Origin: JAAEPI01 sp965212145 | GTDB lineage: Bacteria > Bacteroidota > Bacteroidia > Cytophagales > Cyclobacteriaceae | Reading direction: 5' to 3' | DNA: 64,000 nucleotides | Assembly: GCA_965212145.1 (NCBI GenBank) | Contig: CBDBUY010000009.1 | Coordinates: 806,001 to 870,000, forward strand | Shown: one piece after another, positions 44,176-52,808 of the stretch | How positions within the stretch are numbered: the first letter of the stretch is position 1 | Layout: each line of letters starts with the position of its first letter | Made by a program: the position numbers and the translations under genes | Notes under the pieces: generated by a model | Database searches by the model: none | What the model was told of the DNA's origin: nothing | Seen by the model: the letters and a program-made list of their open reading frames with translations, nothing else

Positions 44176-45527
44176 TGACATTTGAACTGACACGTGAGTT
44201 CGTGGATCGCTTCAGGCAAGCGGTGCAGGAAGAAGATCGTGCGTTCATTCAGTCGAGTTTAGAAGGTGTTCCACCCGCCGATATTTCTGCGTTGCTTGAC
44301 GAATTCAACGCAGAGCAATGCAAGTTCGTTTTCGATTTGCTGGAACCGGATGTCTGTGCAGCCATTCTCAATGATCTGGATGACGATGTTCTCGAAGATT
44401 TTCTGGAGAATTTCAGTGATGGGGAGATAGCGGGATACGTTGAGCTTTTGGACTCAGATGATGCAGCGGATATTCTCATCGAGTTGCCTCTAAAGAAACG
44501 GGAAGAGGTGATCAGCCACCTTTCGAACGAAGAGAAGGCACAAAACATTCTGGATCTGCTCAGGTATGAGGAGGATGTGGCAGGCGGAATCATGGCCAAG
44601 GAGCTCATCAAGGCCAATGTCAACTGGACTGTCAATGAGTGCATTGAGGAAATTCGTATGCAAGCAGAAAATGTAGAACGGGTCTATTCTGTGTATGTTG
44701 TAAATGATGCCGGCAAACTGCTTGGAAAAGTCAGTTTGAAAAAGATCATTCTAGCAAAAGGCACGACTAAAGTGGCGGATATCTTCGATGAGGATCTCGT
44801 CTCTGTGGAAACCTATATGGAGGACGTTGAAGTGGCTCAATTGATGCAGCGGTATGATTTTGATGCGGTACCGGTGGTGAATGCACGAGGGAAGTTGGTT
44901 GGAAGAATTACGATTGATGACGTAGTGGATGTAATCACGGAGACGGCTGAAGAAGAAAGGCAACTCTTGACTGGAGTGAGTTCAGATATTGATGAAGACG
45001 ATTCCGTGTGGATGATTTCTAAAGCCCGATTGCCTTGGTTGATTATCGGAATGATAGGAGGGATGGTAGGCGCTCAGTTTCTTGGACTCTTTAAGGAAGA
45101 CATTATCTTGATTCCTGCAGTGGCTTTTTTTATCCCACTTATCACCGCTACCGGAGGAAATGTTGGTATTCAATCCTCTTCCATTGTCGTTCAAACGCTG
45201 GCAACTCCCAATGCTTTGATCGGTTCTATGGGGAAAAGGCTATTCAAGGTGTTTTCAGTAGCAGTTGTAAATGGCTTGATATTGTCATTGATGGTTTTTG
45301 GCGCGATCATTTTGATCAATCGGGATCAGTCATTGGCACTGACCGTATCATTTGCACTATTTAGTGTGGTGCTTTTGGCATCATTTATGGGAACAGTAAC
45401 TCCATTGATTTTGAATCGCTTTGGAGTCAATCCGGCACTGGCCTCTGGGCCGTTCATCACAACGACGAACGATCTTCTGGGCTTAGCCGTATACTTCTCA
45501 ATGGCGCATATGTTGTATAATTTATGA
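44163..45527 (+). CDS. mgtE: Magnesium transporter MgtE
   Basis: The 454-residue product has the MgtE layout: an N-terminal superhelix (about 15-130), two CBS domains (about 135-265) and five membrane helices (about 290-454), with the family pore motif PLITATGGNVGIQSSSIVVQ. The acidic N-domain and CBS pair sense cytosolic Mg2+. The frame opens at 44163 inside rsmA; a second ATG at 44175 overlaps the rsmA stop as TAATG and is an equally good start. Confidence 0.95.
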   Translation: MENLMTFELTREFVDRFRQAVQEEDRAFIQSSLEGVPPADISALLDEFNAEQCKFVFDLLEPDVCAAILNDLDDDVLEDFLENFSDGEIAGYVELLDSDDAADILIELPLKKREEVISHLSNEEKAQNILDLLRYEEDVAGGIMAKELIKANVNWTVNECIEEIRMQAENVERVYSVYVVNDAGKLLGKVSLKKIILAKGTTKVADIFDEDLVSVETYMEDVEVAQLMQRYDFDAVPVVNARGKLVGRITIDDVVDVITETAEEERQLLTGVSSDIDEDDSVWMISKARLPWLIIGMIGGMVGAQFLGLFKEDIILIPAVAFFIPLITATGGNVGIQSSSIVVQTLATPNALIGSMGKRLFKVFSVAVVNGLILSLMVFGAIILINRDQSLALTVSFALFSVVLLASFMGTVTPLILNRFGVNPALASGPFITTTNDLLGLAVYFSMAHMLYNL

Positions 45528-46495
45528 TGGTGGAAAATAAAGTTTTGATAGTCAATAAAATGCATCGCAGTATCCTGCCGATGCTGAGCGAATTGGGGTG
45601 GAAGGCAGACTATAGACCATCAATCAAGAGAGAAGAAATATTGTCAATTCTGCCTGATTATGAGGGCTTAATCATTCGAAGTAAAACGGTGGTTGATCGT
45701 GAGTTAATCGAGCGAGGAAGCAACCTCAAATTCGTTGCGAGAGCTGGGGCTGGAATTGATCAAATTGATGTTGCAGCGCTGGATAAGAATGAAATTGCGA
45801 TGATCAATGCACCAGAAGGAAATCGTGGAGCGCTAGGAGAGCAAACGGTCGGGATGTTGCTCTCTTTGTTGCACAATGTCCAACGAGCTGACCGGGAAGT
45901 AAGGAAAGGTATCTGGTTGCGTGAGGAAAATCGAGGATTGGAACTAGGTGGCAAGACAGTCGGGATCTATGGCTATGGTTATATGGGCTCGGCATTCTCA
46001 GAAAGACTTTCAAGTTTTGGTTGCCGTGTGATCGCCTATGACAAGTACAAGGAAGAATACGAGGATGGATATGTACAGGAGGTAACTAAGGAGCACTTTG
46101 AAAAGGAAACAGAGATTCTCAGCTTACATGTGCCATTGACCTCAGAGACTAAGGAGTATTTTTCTGAGGACTATTTGAGACGATATACCAAGTTGAAATT
46201 TCTTTTGAATACATCAAGAGGAGAGGTGCTGGACCTGAAAGCAGTCGTAAAACTTCTCAAAGAGGGAAGTTTAAGGGGTGCGGCATTGGACGTGTTGGAA
46301 AATGAAAAACTTGAAACCCTTACTCCCGAGCAGCGCCGTGTATTTGAGGAGCTAACAGCTAATGAAAATGTGATTCTCACACCCCATATCGCGGGATGGA
46401 CAGAGGAGTCCTATGTCCGCATCAATGAAGTCATCATCACAAAAATGATTGAACTCGGGCTGTCAGCCAATTTGGCTCAGACATCAAAAAACTGA
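45524..46495 (+). CDS. NAD-dependent D-2-hydroxyacid dehydrogenase
   Basis: The 323-residue product matches D-isomer 2-hydroxyacid dehydrogenases. It has the nucleotide loop GIYGYGYMGSAFSERL (about 146), a catalytic Arg in LLNTSRGEVLD (about 229), and Glu and His in the C-terminal part, the latter in LTPHIAGWTEES (about 284). It may be a phosphoglycerate dehydrogenase, but the ACT domain of SerA is missing, so the substrate is open. Its ATG overlaps the mgtE stop as ATGA. Confidence 0.88.
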   Translation: MMVENKVLIVNKMHRSILPMLSELGWKADYRPSIKREEILSILPDYEGLIIRSKTVVDRELIERGSNLKFVARAGAGIDQIDVAALDKNEIAMINAPEGNRGALGEQTVGMLLSLLHNVQRADREVRKGIWLREENRGLELGGKTVGIYGYGYMGSAFSERLSSFGCRVIAYDKYKEEYEDGYVQEVTKEHFEKETEILSLHVPLTSETKEYFSEDYLRRYTKLKFLLNTSRGEVLDLKAVVKLLKEGSLRGAALDVLENEKLETLTPEQRRVFEELTANENVILTPHIAGWTEESYVRINEVIITKMIELGLSANLAQTSKN

Positions 46496-46503
46496 TATAT
46501 TTG
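46471..46503 (+). promoter_or_regulatory. Candidate promoter for greA
   Basis: TTTG at 46471-46474 and TATATTTG at 46496-46503 are separated by 21 bp, a good fit to the Bacteroidota -33/-7 pattern. It overlaps the end of the dehydrogenase gene and would place the start of transcription just before the hairpin at 46528. Confidence 0.45.
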
Positions 46504-46527
46504 CAATTGTAAAAAAGAAAATCAAAA

Positions 46528-46559
46528 GGCGGCTTCAGCATTTGAGGCCGTTCTTTTTT
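46528..46559 (+). terminator. Hairpin terminator before greA
   Basis: A 9-bp stem with wobble pairs (GGCGGCTTC / GAGGCCGTT), loop agcattt, then a run of six T. It ends the dehydrogenase transcript, but it also lies inside the greA leader if the promoter at 46471-46503 is used. Confidence 0.7.
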
Positions 46560-46576
46560 GTTTAAAGCGCAAGGAA

Positions 46577-47047
46577 ATGGCAGTAAACTATTATTCAGCA
46601 GAAGGTCTTCAAAAACTAAAGGACGAATTGTTGGAACTTCAGACGAAAGGGCGTGCAGACATGGCGAAGCAGATTGCTGAAGCCCGGGATAAAGGTGATT
46701 TATCTGAGAATGCAGAGTACGATGCGGCGAAAGAAGCTCAGGGATTGCTTGAACTGAAAATCAAGAAATTGGAGATTGCCGTGGGCAATGCTCGTGTTAT
46801 GGATGAGGCAAATATTGACACCTCACAGGTTTCTATTATGACAACTGTGAAAATCAAGAATCTCAAAGTAGGCCGTGAATTCCAGTACCAAATAGTGGCC
46901 GAAGAAGAGGCTGACCTGAAAGCAAACAAGATTTCAGTACAATCCCCGATTGGGAAAGGTTTGCTGGGGAAGAAAAAAGGAGAGAAGGCGACAGTGAAGG
47001 CACCTGCCGGTGAGATAGAATTCGAAATTCTCGATATTACGGCTTAA
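46577..47047 (+). CDS. greA: Transcription elongation factor GreA
   Basis: The 156-residue product has the GreA layout: an N-terminal antiparallel coiled coil (about 8-75) with the acidic tip DKGDLSENAEYDAAKE, and a C-terminal FKBP-like domain ending GEIEFEILDI. The tip acids place a metal in the polymerase active site to cleave backtracked RNA. The HIT gene overlaps its stop by one base (TAATGG). Confidence 0.96.
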   Translation: MAVNYYSAEGLQKLKDELLELQTKGRADMAKQIAEARDKGDLSENAEYDAAKEAQGLLELKIKKLEIAVGNARVMDEANIDTSQVSIMTTVKIKNLKVGREFQYQIVAEEEADLKANKISVQSPIGKGLLGKKKGEKATVKAPAGEIEFEILDITA

Positions 47048-47439
47048 TGGCTTCCATTTTTACCAAAATCATCAACAGAGAGATCCCTGCGCACATTGTA
47101 GCAGAGGATGATGATTTTTTGGCGTTTTTGGATATTAATCCCTTGGCTAAAGGACACACGTTGGTTATTCCCAAAAAGGAAGTAGACTACATTTTTGATG
47201 TAGATGATATGACTCTCGGAGGGTTGATAGCTTTTGCAAAGAAAGTGGCCAAGGGAATCGAGAAGGTAGTTCAATGCGAACGAATCGGCGTAACTGTCAT
47301 CGGGCTGGAGGTGCCCCATGCGCATGTTCATTTGATTCCAATCAATGGAATTGGGGATATGAACTTTGCCAACCCGAAATTATCGTTGAGCCAAGAAGAG
47401 CTGTCGGAAATAGCAAAGGGGATCCGAGAAAGTATCTGA
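47047..47439 (+). CDS. HIT-family nucleotide hydrolase
   Basis: The 130-residue product has the histidine-triad motif VPHAHVHLIPI near residue 98 and the start SIFTKIINREIPAHIVAEDDDFLAFLDINPLAKGHTLVIPK typical of bacterial HinT-like proteins. These cleave nucleoside phosphoramidates or AMP-lysine in the cytoplasm. It is coupled to greA by a one-base overlap and converges with the CPBP gene 2 bp beyond its stop. Confidence 0.95.
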   Translation: MASIFTKIINREIPAHIVAEDDDFLAFLDINPLAKGHTLVIPKKEVDYIFDVDDMTLGGLIAFAKKVAKGIEKVVQCERIGVTVIGLEVPHAHVHLIPINGIGDMNFANPKLSLSQEELSEIAKGIRESI

Positions 47440-47441
47440 TC

Positions 47442-48236
47442 TTACCTCAGGCTCAATAGCATAAAATACTGAGCCAGATTCAGCCCAAAATGAACCAGGA
47501 TCACTCCTAAGATTCCGCCCGTTTTCACTCTTACGTACCCAAAGAAAAGCGCCATGACAAAGGTCATGAGTACACCTGTCCATCCTCCTGGCAGACCCCA
47601 AAAATGAGATAGTCCGAAAATGACCGCCTGGATAACGATGATCCAGTCCGTTGAGAACTGGATTTTCTCCAGTCCGTTCCACAGCATTCCACGAAAGATA
47701 AGTTCCTCTACTGCAGCATTTAGTCCAGCGAACGCCACGCCCATTAAAATGAGGTAACCCAACGAACCCTCCGGCAGCATTTGAATGAATCGATCGAGAT
47801 ACTCCGGATTCTCTACGAGATACCAATACATGGCACCAGATCCCAGCAATATGGCGACTGTCATTTGGCCAAGCAACGACAAAATAATCTGTTCTTTTTG
47901 CCACCATCCAAGGGTACGTTTGACCTCTGGAAATATCAGAATTAAGGAAATGAACAATAGGGAAGGAATTAGATAATACGTTCCGTTGAAATTCGCCCCG
48001 AGTAATTCAGTGAACAAAACGTTGAGCGGACGGCAGAGATGAAGTAGGGCGAAGAAGAAAAATGTAAAAGCGATTTCTGCCTTCATCCTCCAACCAATGA
48101 AAGTAAGTGCCAGTAAACCCGCAGCGATTATCCAATAAGTACTTCCGCTGAAATCCATGTATCGATCGAAGCTTTCTACTGCCGACAACACCAGCAACAT
48201 CAGGAACAGACCGATCTTTCCGCCCGTGTTTTTCAT
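47442..48236 (-). CDS. CPBP-family intramembrane metalloprotease
   Basis: The 264-residue product has about eight membrane helices and the CPBP/Abi motifs in order: EELIFRGMLW (about 170), FGLSHFWG (about 205) and HFGLNLAQYF (about 250). Family members cleave membrane or prenylated proteins; the partner here is unknown. The gene overlaps the ruvC stop by 4 bp and converges with the HIT gene, without a clear terminator between them. Confidence 0.9.
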   Translation of the reverse strand: MKNTGGKIGLFLMLLVLSAVESFDRYMDFSGSTYWIIAAGLLALTFIGWRMKAEIAFTFFFFALLHLCRPLNVLFTELLGANFNGTYYLIPSLLFISLILIFPEVKRTLGWWQKEQIILSLLGQMTVAILLGSGAMYWYLVENPEYLDRFIQMLPEGSLGYLILMGVAFAGLNAAVEELIFRGMLWNGLEKIQFSTDWIIVIQAVIFGLSHFWGLPGGWTGVLMTFVMALFFGYVRVKTGGILGVILVHFGLNLAQYFMLLSLR

Positions 48237-48787
48237 TTCACACGCCCAGGATTTTCACTTATAAAGGCCTTCCAGCTCTTCGAGGAAACAGCTGCTTTTC
48301 CTCCCTGAAAATGATGACACATCGCCACTGCCAGCGCGTCTGTGGCATCCAGGAGTTTGGGGGCTTGCTGAAATTTCAATAGGGTTTTGAGCATGGCCGC
48401 CACCTGCTCTTTAGAGGCATTGCCATTTCCTGTGACAGATTGCTTGACTTTCTTGGGAGCGTACTCAGTGATGGGGATATCGCGTGACAGAGCAGCTGCC
48501 ATCGCCACTCCCTGGGCCCGGCCTAGTTTCAGCATACTTTGCACATTCTTCCCGTAAAAGGGTGCCTCCAGCGCAATCTCATCCGGATGATAATCATCAA
48601 TCAGGCTTAAAACCCGATCCAGAATCTTTTTTAATTTCAATTCATGGGCTTTGTATTTGCTCAGATGAATTACACCAAATTGCAGAAGTTCGTATTTTGA
48701 GCCGATGATCTTGATGAGACCATATCCCATGACCGTAGTACCAGGATCAATTCCTAAAATAATCTTCTCTTTGCGTGATGCAGGCAT
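48233..48787 (-). CDS. ruvC: Crossover junction endodeoxyribonuclease RuvC
   Basis: The 184-residue product starts with the catalytic LGIDPGTTVMGYGLI and has EIALEAPFYGKNVQSMLKLGRAQGVAMAAA and the acidic end DATDALAVAMCHH, the RuvC metal-binding set. It resolves Holliday junctions with RuvAB. Its start overlaps, in the opposite orientation, the start of the next plus-strand gene, so the two share promoter DNA inside each other's coding ends. Confidence 0.96.
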   Translation of the reverse strand: MPASRKEKIILGIDPGTTVMGYGLIKIIGSKYELLQFGVIHLSKYKAHELKLKKILDRVLSLIDDYHPDEIALEAPFYGKNVQSMLKLGRAQGVAMAAALSRDIPITEYAPKKVKQSVTGNGNASKEQVAAMLKTLLKFQQAPKLLDATDALAVAMCHHFQGGKAAVSSKSWKAFISENPGRVK

Positions 48788-49662
48788 TGTTGCAAATTAA
48801 CCATAAGGCGTGGAACAAATTAGGCTGGATAGTTAGGTTATCTGTGCTGATCATTTGTGGGTGGTTTATTATGCAAGCTTTTCAGGAGAAATGGCAGGTC
48901 ACATTCGCTTTTTCCAGTATTTCGTGGGGTATCGTCTTGTTAGTTCTTCTGTTGGGTTTTGTGAACTGGGGCACGGAAGTATGGAGATGGAAAGTTTCTC
49001 TTGGACATGGGGAGGATGACCAATGGTCAGCTGCAACTCGACAGGTTTTTGCCGGACAGGCGCTTGGTTGGATCCTGCCATTTACCGGCGGAGATTTGAT
49101 GGCCAAGCTCGCTCCAGCTGAAAGCAAATGGAAAATCGGCCAATTGATTTATTATAACCGTGCGATCATGCTGGGGATCACAGTGATTTATGGTGCTTTC
49201 GGACTGTATCAATTTTCGAGCGCTTATTTTGACTCGCAAGTTCTCCTACTTCTTTTGGCACTAGTCGGGATGAGTTCATTTGGTTGGCTCTGGTCGAAGC
49301 ATTCAAAATCCATCCGACACACTAAAAAACTGATCTGTAAATTGGTGCTTCTATCGATATTACGTTACGCTGTTTTCACTGCCCAATTCTACCTTCTAAT
49401 TCAGGCATTTCATCCAGGAATAAGCACAACGTTAATTATTGCCGGAATCGGATGGGTATTCCTTTTCAGATCAATTATTCCGTCATTATTTGGAAATCTA
49501 GGCGTGAGAGAAGCGAGCGCACTTATTTTCTTTGAACCGCTGATTTCAAATCCTGGAAGTATTCTCCTCCCATGCTTATTGATATGGACCATTAACAATG
49601 TCATGCCTTCAGTCCTCGGTTTGTATTATCTCATCCGATTTCCATTTAAAATTGCCACATGA
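48775..49662 (+). CDS. Flippase-like integral membrane protein
   Basis: The 295-residue product has about eight membrane helices and resembles the lysylphosphatidylglycerol-synthase TM-region family (AglD/MprF-like flippases): GWILPFTGGDLMAKL near residue 100 and FRSIIPSLFGNLGVREASALIFF near 240. The partner domain of MprF is absent. The frame opens with GTG at 48775, but ATG at 48778 is a better start; both overlap the 5' end of ruvC on the other strand. It overlaps the glycosyltransferase gene by 4 bp, so a joint envelope-lipid or glycan role is plausible. Confidence 0.75.
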   Translation: MMQALLQINHKAWNKLGWIVRLSVLIICGWFIMQAFQEKWQVTFAFSSISWGIVLLVLLLGFVNWGTEVWRWKVSLGHGEDDQWSAATRQVFAGQALGWILPFTGGDLMAKLAPAESKWKIGQLIYYNRAIMLGITVIYGAFGLYQFSSAYFDSQVLLLLLALVGMSSFGWLWSKHSKSIRHTKKLICKLVLLSILRYAVFTAQFYLLIQAFHPGISTTLIIAGIGWVFLFRSIIPSLFGNLGVREASALIFFEPLISNPGSILLPCLLIWTINNVMPSVLGLYYLIRFPFKIAT

Positions 49663-50759
49663 TTGAAGGGGTGATTGTGCTGCTGACCGGAATCCATTGT
49701 CTGGTTTTCATTTATTTGATCTTTTTTTTTCAGAAACTAGGGCGACCTAAATCGAATAACGAGATAAAGGCTTTTTCCATTATTATCCCCACTAGAAACG
49801 AAGAAGAGACACTTAGTAGCTTGCTTCATAGTCTGGCACTACTAGATTACCCAGAGACTCATTATGAAGTTATTCTTATTGATGATTCTTCCGATGACAA
49901 AACGCTGGAGATAGCTCATGAATTTAATGCACTGAAGAATTTTAGGATCTCTAAACTCAGCAAAGACAAAATCGGCAAAAAAGCTGCAATAGAACTTGGA
50001 GTTTCTTTGGCTAAAAATGAAATCATCCTAACGACCGATAGTGATTGCACGGTTCAGTCAAGTTGGTTGAAGGCCTATAACTCTTCGTTTTCAGAAGGAA
50101 TTCATATGGTTGTTGGCCCAGTTAAGATGACGGGCACAGGATTATTTGTTGCACTTCAATCTTTTGATTTCGGCATTCTGGTCGGGTATGCTGCCAGTCT
50201 TATTGGCATGGGAAAACCATCTACAAGTAATGGAGCTAATTTGGCTTATAGAAGAGATACTTTTTTGGAAGTTTCAGGGTACCAAGGGAATCATGAAGTT
50301 CCAAGTGGTGACGATGAATTTTTATTGCTGAAGATTGTGAAGAAGTACCCGATGGGTATAGTCTTTTTGAAGGATTCGAATGCTGTGGTCAGTACTCCGG
50401 CTAAAACCACTTTTGCTGAATTGCTGAATCAGCGCGTAAGGTGGGTCAGTAAGTGGTCAATCCATGGCAATTTTAGAATTGTTCTTTCAGTGGTTGCTGT
50501 TTTTATTGACAATCTGGCCATGATTGGTTTGTTCACCGGATTAATTTTTTCTTGGTTATCGCTATGGTTCCTGCTGCTTGTATTGGCAAGAATTATCGTG
50601 AAGGGAATCTATGTGTGGAGAATTAATTATATGCTGAAAGGCCAGATAAGCTGGCTCACGACCTTAGTTTACGAATTGACCTATCCCTTCTTTATCTTGA
50701 TATTAGGTGCAACCTCTATTTTTGGCCAGTATACATGGAAGGGAAGGAAGTACAACTGA
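49659..50759 (+). CDS. GT2-family membrane glycosyltransferase
   Basis: The 366-residue product has an N-terminal membrane helix (about 3-24) and a GT2 GT-A domain with IIPTRNEEETLSSLL, LIDDSSDDKT, TTDSDCTV (metal-binding DSD), SGDDEFLL (probable catalytic Asp) and QRVRWVSKW (QxxRW-type motif). Two or three C-terminal membrane helices follow (about 275-360). Its processive-type motif suggests it adds sugars to a lipid or makes a glycan at the inner membrane. It is overlapped on both sides by the flippase-like gene and the small winged-helix-like gene. Confidence 0.88.
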   Translation: MIEGVIVLLTGIHCLVFIYLIFFFQKLGRPKSNNEIKAFSIIIPTRNEEETLSSLLHSLALLDYPETHYEVILIDDSSDDKTLEIAHEFNALKNFRISKLSKDKIGKKAAIELGVSLAKNEIILTTDSDCTVQSSWLKAYNSSFSEGIHMVVGPVKMTGTGLFVALQSFDFGILVGYAASLIGMGKPSTSNGANLAYRRDTFLEVSGYQGNHEVPSGDDEFLLLKIVKKYPMGIVFLKDSNAVVSTPAKTTFAELLNQRVRWVSKWSIHGNFRIVLSVVAVFIDNLAMIGLFTGLIFSWLSLWFLLLVLARIIVKGIYVWRINYMLKGQISWLTTLVYELTYPFFILILGATSIFGQYTWKGRKYN

Positions 50760-51010
50760 TGACGAATCTGGAATATGACATACTCGATGAATTGTACTTT
50801 GTGATCTCATATGCTGATCTCAAAGAACAAATTAATCTGGAAGAGGAGGAGTTGAAGGCAGGGATAGCGGGGCTTTTTGAGAAGGGTTGGGTTAGAGTAT
50901 TTGCAAGTCCCGATGACACGCTTGATTATGAAAAACTCAATGACGACCTGCTCGTGAATTCGTATCTTCTGGCTTCCAAAACAGGACTAAAGGCTCACAA
51001 CACGGCATGA
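50759..51010 (+). CDS. Small winged-helix-like protein, function unknown
   Basis: The 83-residue acidic product from ATG 50759 starts MTNLEYDILDELYFVISYADL. Its LKEQINLEEEELKAGIAGLFEKGWVRVF pattern suggests a helix-turn-helix followed by a short beta wing. An upstream in-frame ATG at 50735 exists, but GGAAGGAAG lies about nine bases before 50759 and the gene then overlaps the glycosyltransferase stop as TGATG. It in turn overlaps the SpoIIE-type phosphatase by ATGA. I do not recognise a family; coupling to the phosphatase suggests a signalling partner. Confidence 0.65.
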   Translation: MTNLEYDILDELYFVISYADLKEQINLEEEELKAGIAGLFEKGWVRVFASPDDTLDYEKLNDDLLVNSYLLASKTGLKAHNTA

Positions 51011-52167
51011 AGGCAGACAATCGAGATTTACAATTAAATGCCCTCCTGGGAATCACTCAGGCGATCAATAATAATCTGCCGGAAGCTGATCTTTTTAAGA
51101 TTTATAAATTCACCCTTCTAGGGGACCTAGGGGTGAAAAAGCTGGCACTGTTTGTCAAACATGAAGACGGCTGGGAATACAAAGTTCACTTTGGTTGTAA
51201 GAGAGACTGGTCTGTAGAGAAATTAGACAATCGCTTCGACGATCTTGAATCAAACATTCTTTTGAATAATCCTGATTTTGAAGACTTCAGCCAAGTCGAA
51301 CCAATCTTGCACAAGGAGCAAATTCTGGGGTTGCTTTTTCTGGATGAGGTGTCGGATCCCACCTTCGTGAAAGCGCTCACAAATATCATCATTGTGGCTG
51401 TTGAGAATAAGAGACTGGCAAGGGAACGATTGGCTCAGGAGGCTTACCAGAAAGAACTGGAGATTGCGAAAAAGGTACAAAACTTCCTGTTTCCCAAGTC
51501 TTTACCGAATCTGCCTGAACTTAAAATAGAAGCAACGTATTTACCACACCACAATGTGGGAGGAGATTACTACGATTACGTCAGGATTTCAGAAAATCGA
51601 TTTATGATTTGCGTGGCGGATGTTTCAGGGAAAGGTGTGCCGGCAGCTTTGCTCATGTCTAATTTTCAGGCGACCCTGCGAGTTTTGATTCGGCGCACAG
51701 AAGATCTCAAGGAGATTGTGACGGGCCTCAATAAGTCCACAGTTTTGACTGGGAATGGCGAGCATTTTATCACGTTTTTTATTGGAATCTACGACTGGAA
51801 AACGAAGGTTTTCGAATACGTCAATTGCGGGCATAATCCACTGTACATAGTTCAGAAAAAGAGGTTGATCACCCTTCATGGAGGTACAACAGTTTTGGGT
51901 ATGTTTGAACCGCTTCCTTTCATCGAAACCGCGAGTGTGGAGAACCTCAGGGACTTTGTGTTCTTCGGTTTTACGGATGGTCTTACGGAGACTTTCAGTG
52001 AAGAAGATGAACCGTTCGGAGAGGAGCGCTTGGAGCAATTGTTATTGGCGAGTAAGGATCTCAGCTATCTACACAATACCCTGCTTCAGGAATTAGATGG
52101 CTTTAGGGGAAGCAATCCGTATGGAGATGACATCACGATGCTCTCCTGCAAAGTGGTGAATAAATGA
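51007..52167 (+). CDS. PP2C-type SpoIIE phosphatase
   Basis: The 386-residue product has a GAF-like N-terminal region (about 1-140), a helix (about 140-160; RLAREKEAYQKELEIAKKVQ-like) and a PP2C SpoIIE/RsbU domain (about 165-385). The catalytic metal motifs include NVGGDYYDYV, VADVSGKGVPAALLM, GFTDGLTET and NPYGDDITML. Such phosphatases dephosphorylate anti-anti-sigma or partner proteins. No obvious partner-switch gene (STAS or HATPase) is adjacent, apart from the small unknown protein overlapped upstream. It overlaps the deacetylase gene by ATGA. Confidence 0.9.
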   Translation: MKADNRDLQLNALLGITQAINNNLPEADLFKIYKFTLLGDLGVKKLALFVKHEDGWEYKVHFGCKRDWSVEKLDNRFDDLESNILLNNPDFEDFSQVEPILHKEQILGLLFLDEVSDPTFVKALTNIIIVAVENKRLARERLAQEAYQKELEIAKKVQNFLFPKSLPNLPELKIEATYLPHHNVGGDYYDYVRISENRFMICVADVSGKGVPAALLMSNFQATLRVLIRRTEDLKEIVTGLNKSTVLTGNGEHFITFFIGIYDWKTKVFEYVNCGHNPLYIVQKKRLITLHGGTTVLGMFEPLPFIETASVENLRDFVFFGFTDGLTETFSEEDEPFGEERLEQLLLASKDLSYLHNTLLQELDGFRGSNPYGDDITMLSCKVVNK

Positions 52168-52808
52168 AACGGCTGCTACATAAAACACCGCCGTGGATTC
52201 AGAAGCTCTATCCCAATTTCATTTGGCAGGTGCCAACAAAGAAGAAAGAGCTCTTCCTCACTTTCGATGACGGCCCGATTCCCGAGGTGACCGATTTTGT
52301 TCTAAAGGAACTCGTTCAATATAAAGCCAAAGGGACCTTTTTTAGTGTTGGAGATAATTTGATAAAAAATAGAAGCATTGCTGAGCGAATTGTCAAGGAC
52401 GGGCATGTTTTGGGAAACCATACACAAAACCATTTAAAAGGATGGGAACATGGAAATTTTAGCTACTGGCGAAATATCCTGGAATGCGAGCAGAATTTGA
52501 ATTCTTTACAGTCCAGTCAGGGACTCTTTCGTCCGCCATACGGTAGAATCAAGCGAGCTCAGGCCAATGCGCTTCAAGATTTCAAAATCATCATGTGGAA
52601 CAGGCTTGCCTGGGATTTTGGTAAAAACCTGAACACCGAACAGGCCATTAAACATTTAACAGACGATGCGCCGGCAGGCTCTATTTTCGTCTTTCATGAC
52701 AACCTGAAGTCCTTCGAAAACCTTAAGAAATTATTGCCGGAAGTATTGGCATATTACTCTAAAAGAGGCTTTACATTTTCAGCCCTGACTAGAGATAAAC
52801 TGGCTTAA
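52164..52808 (+). CDS. Polysaccharide deacetylase (NodB-like)
   Basis: The 214-residue product has the NodB fold motifs: TFDDGPIPEVT (catalytic base Asp and metal Asp), GNHTQNHLKG (metal His pair), FRPPYGRIK and FVFHDNLKS near the end. There is no signal peptide, but the N-terminus (LHKTPPWIQKLYPNFIWQV) may attach to the membrane. It should remove N-acetyl groups from an envelope glycan. Translationally coupled to the phosphatase gene, it is the last gene of the five-gene overlapping string starting at 48775. Confidence 0.9.
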   Translation: MKRLLHKTPPWIQKLYPNFIWQVPTKKKELFLTFDDGPIPEVTDFVLKELVQYKAKGTFFSVGDNLIKNRSIAERIVKDGHVLGNHTQNHLKGWEHGNFSYWRNILECEQNLNSLQSSQGLFRPPYGRIKRAQANALQDFKIIMWNRLAWDFGKNLNTEQAIKHLTDDAPAGSIFVFHDNLKSFENLKKLLPEVLAYYSKRGFTFSALTRDKLA

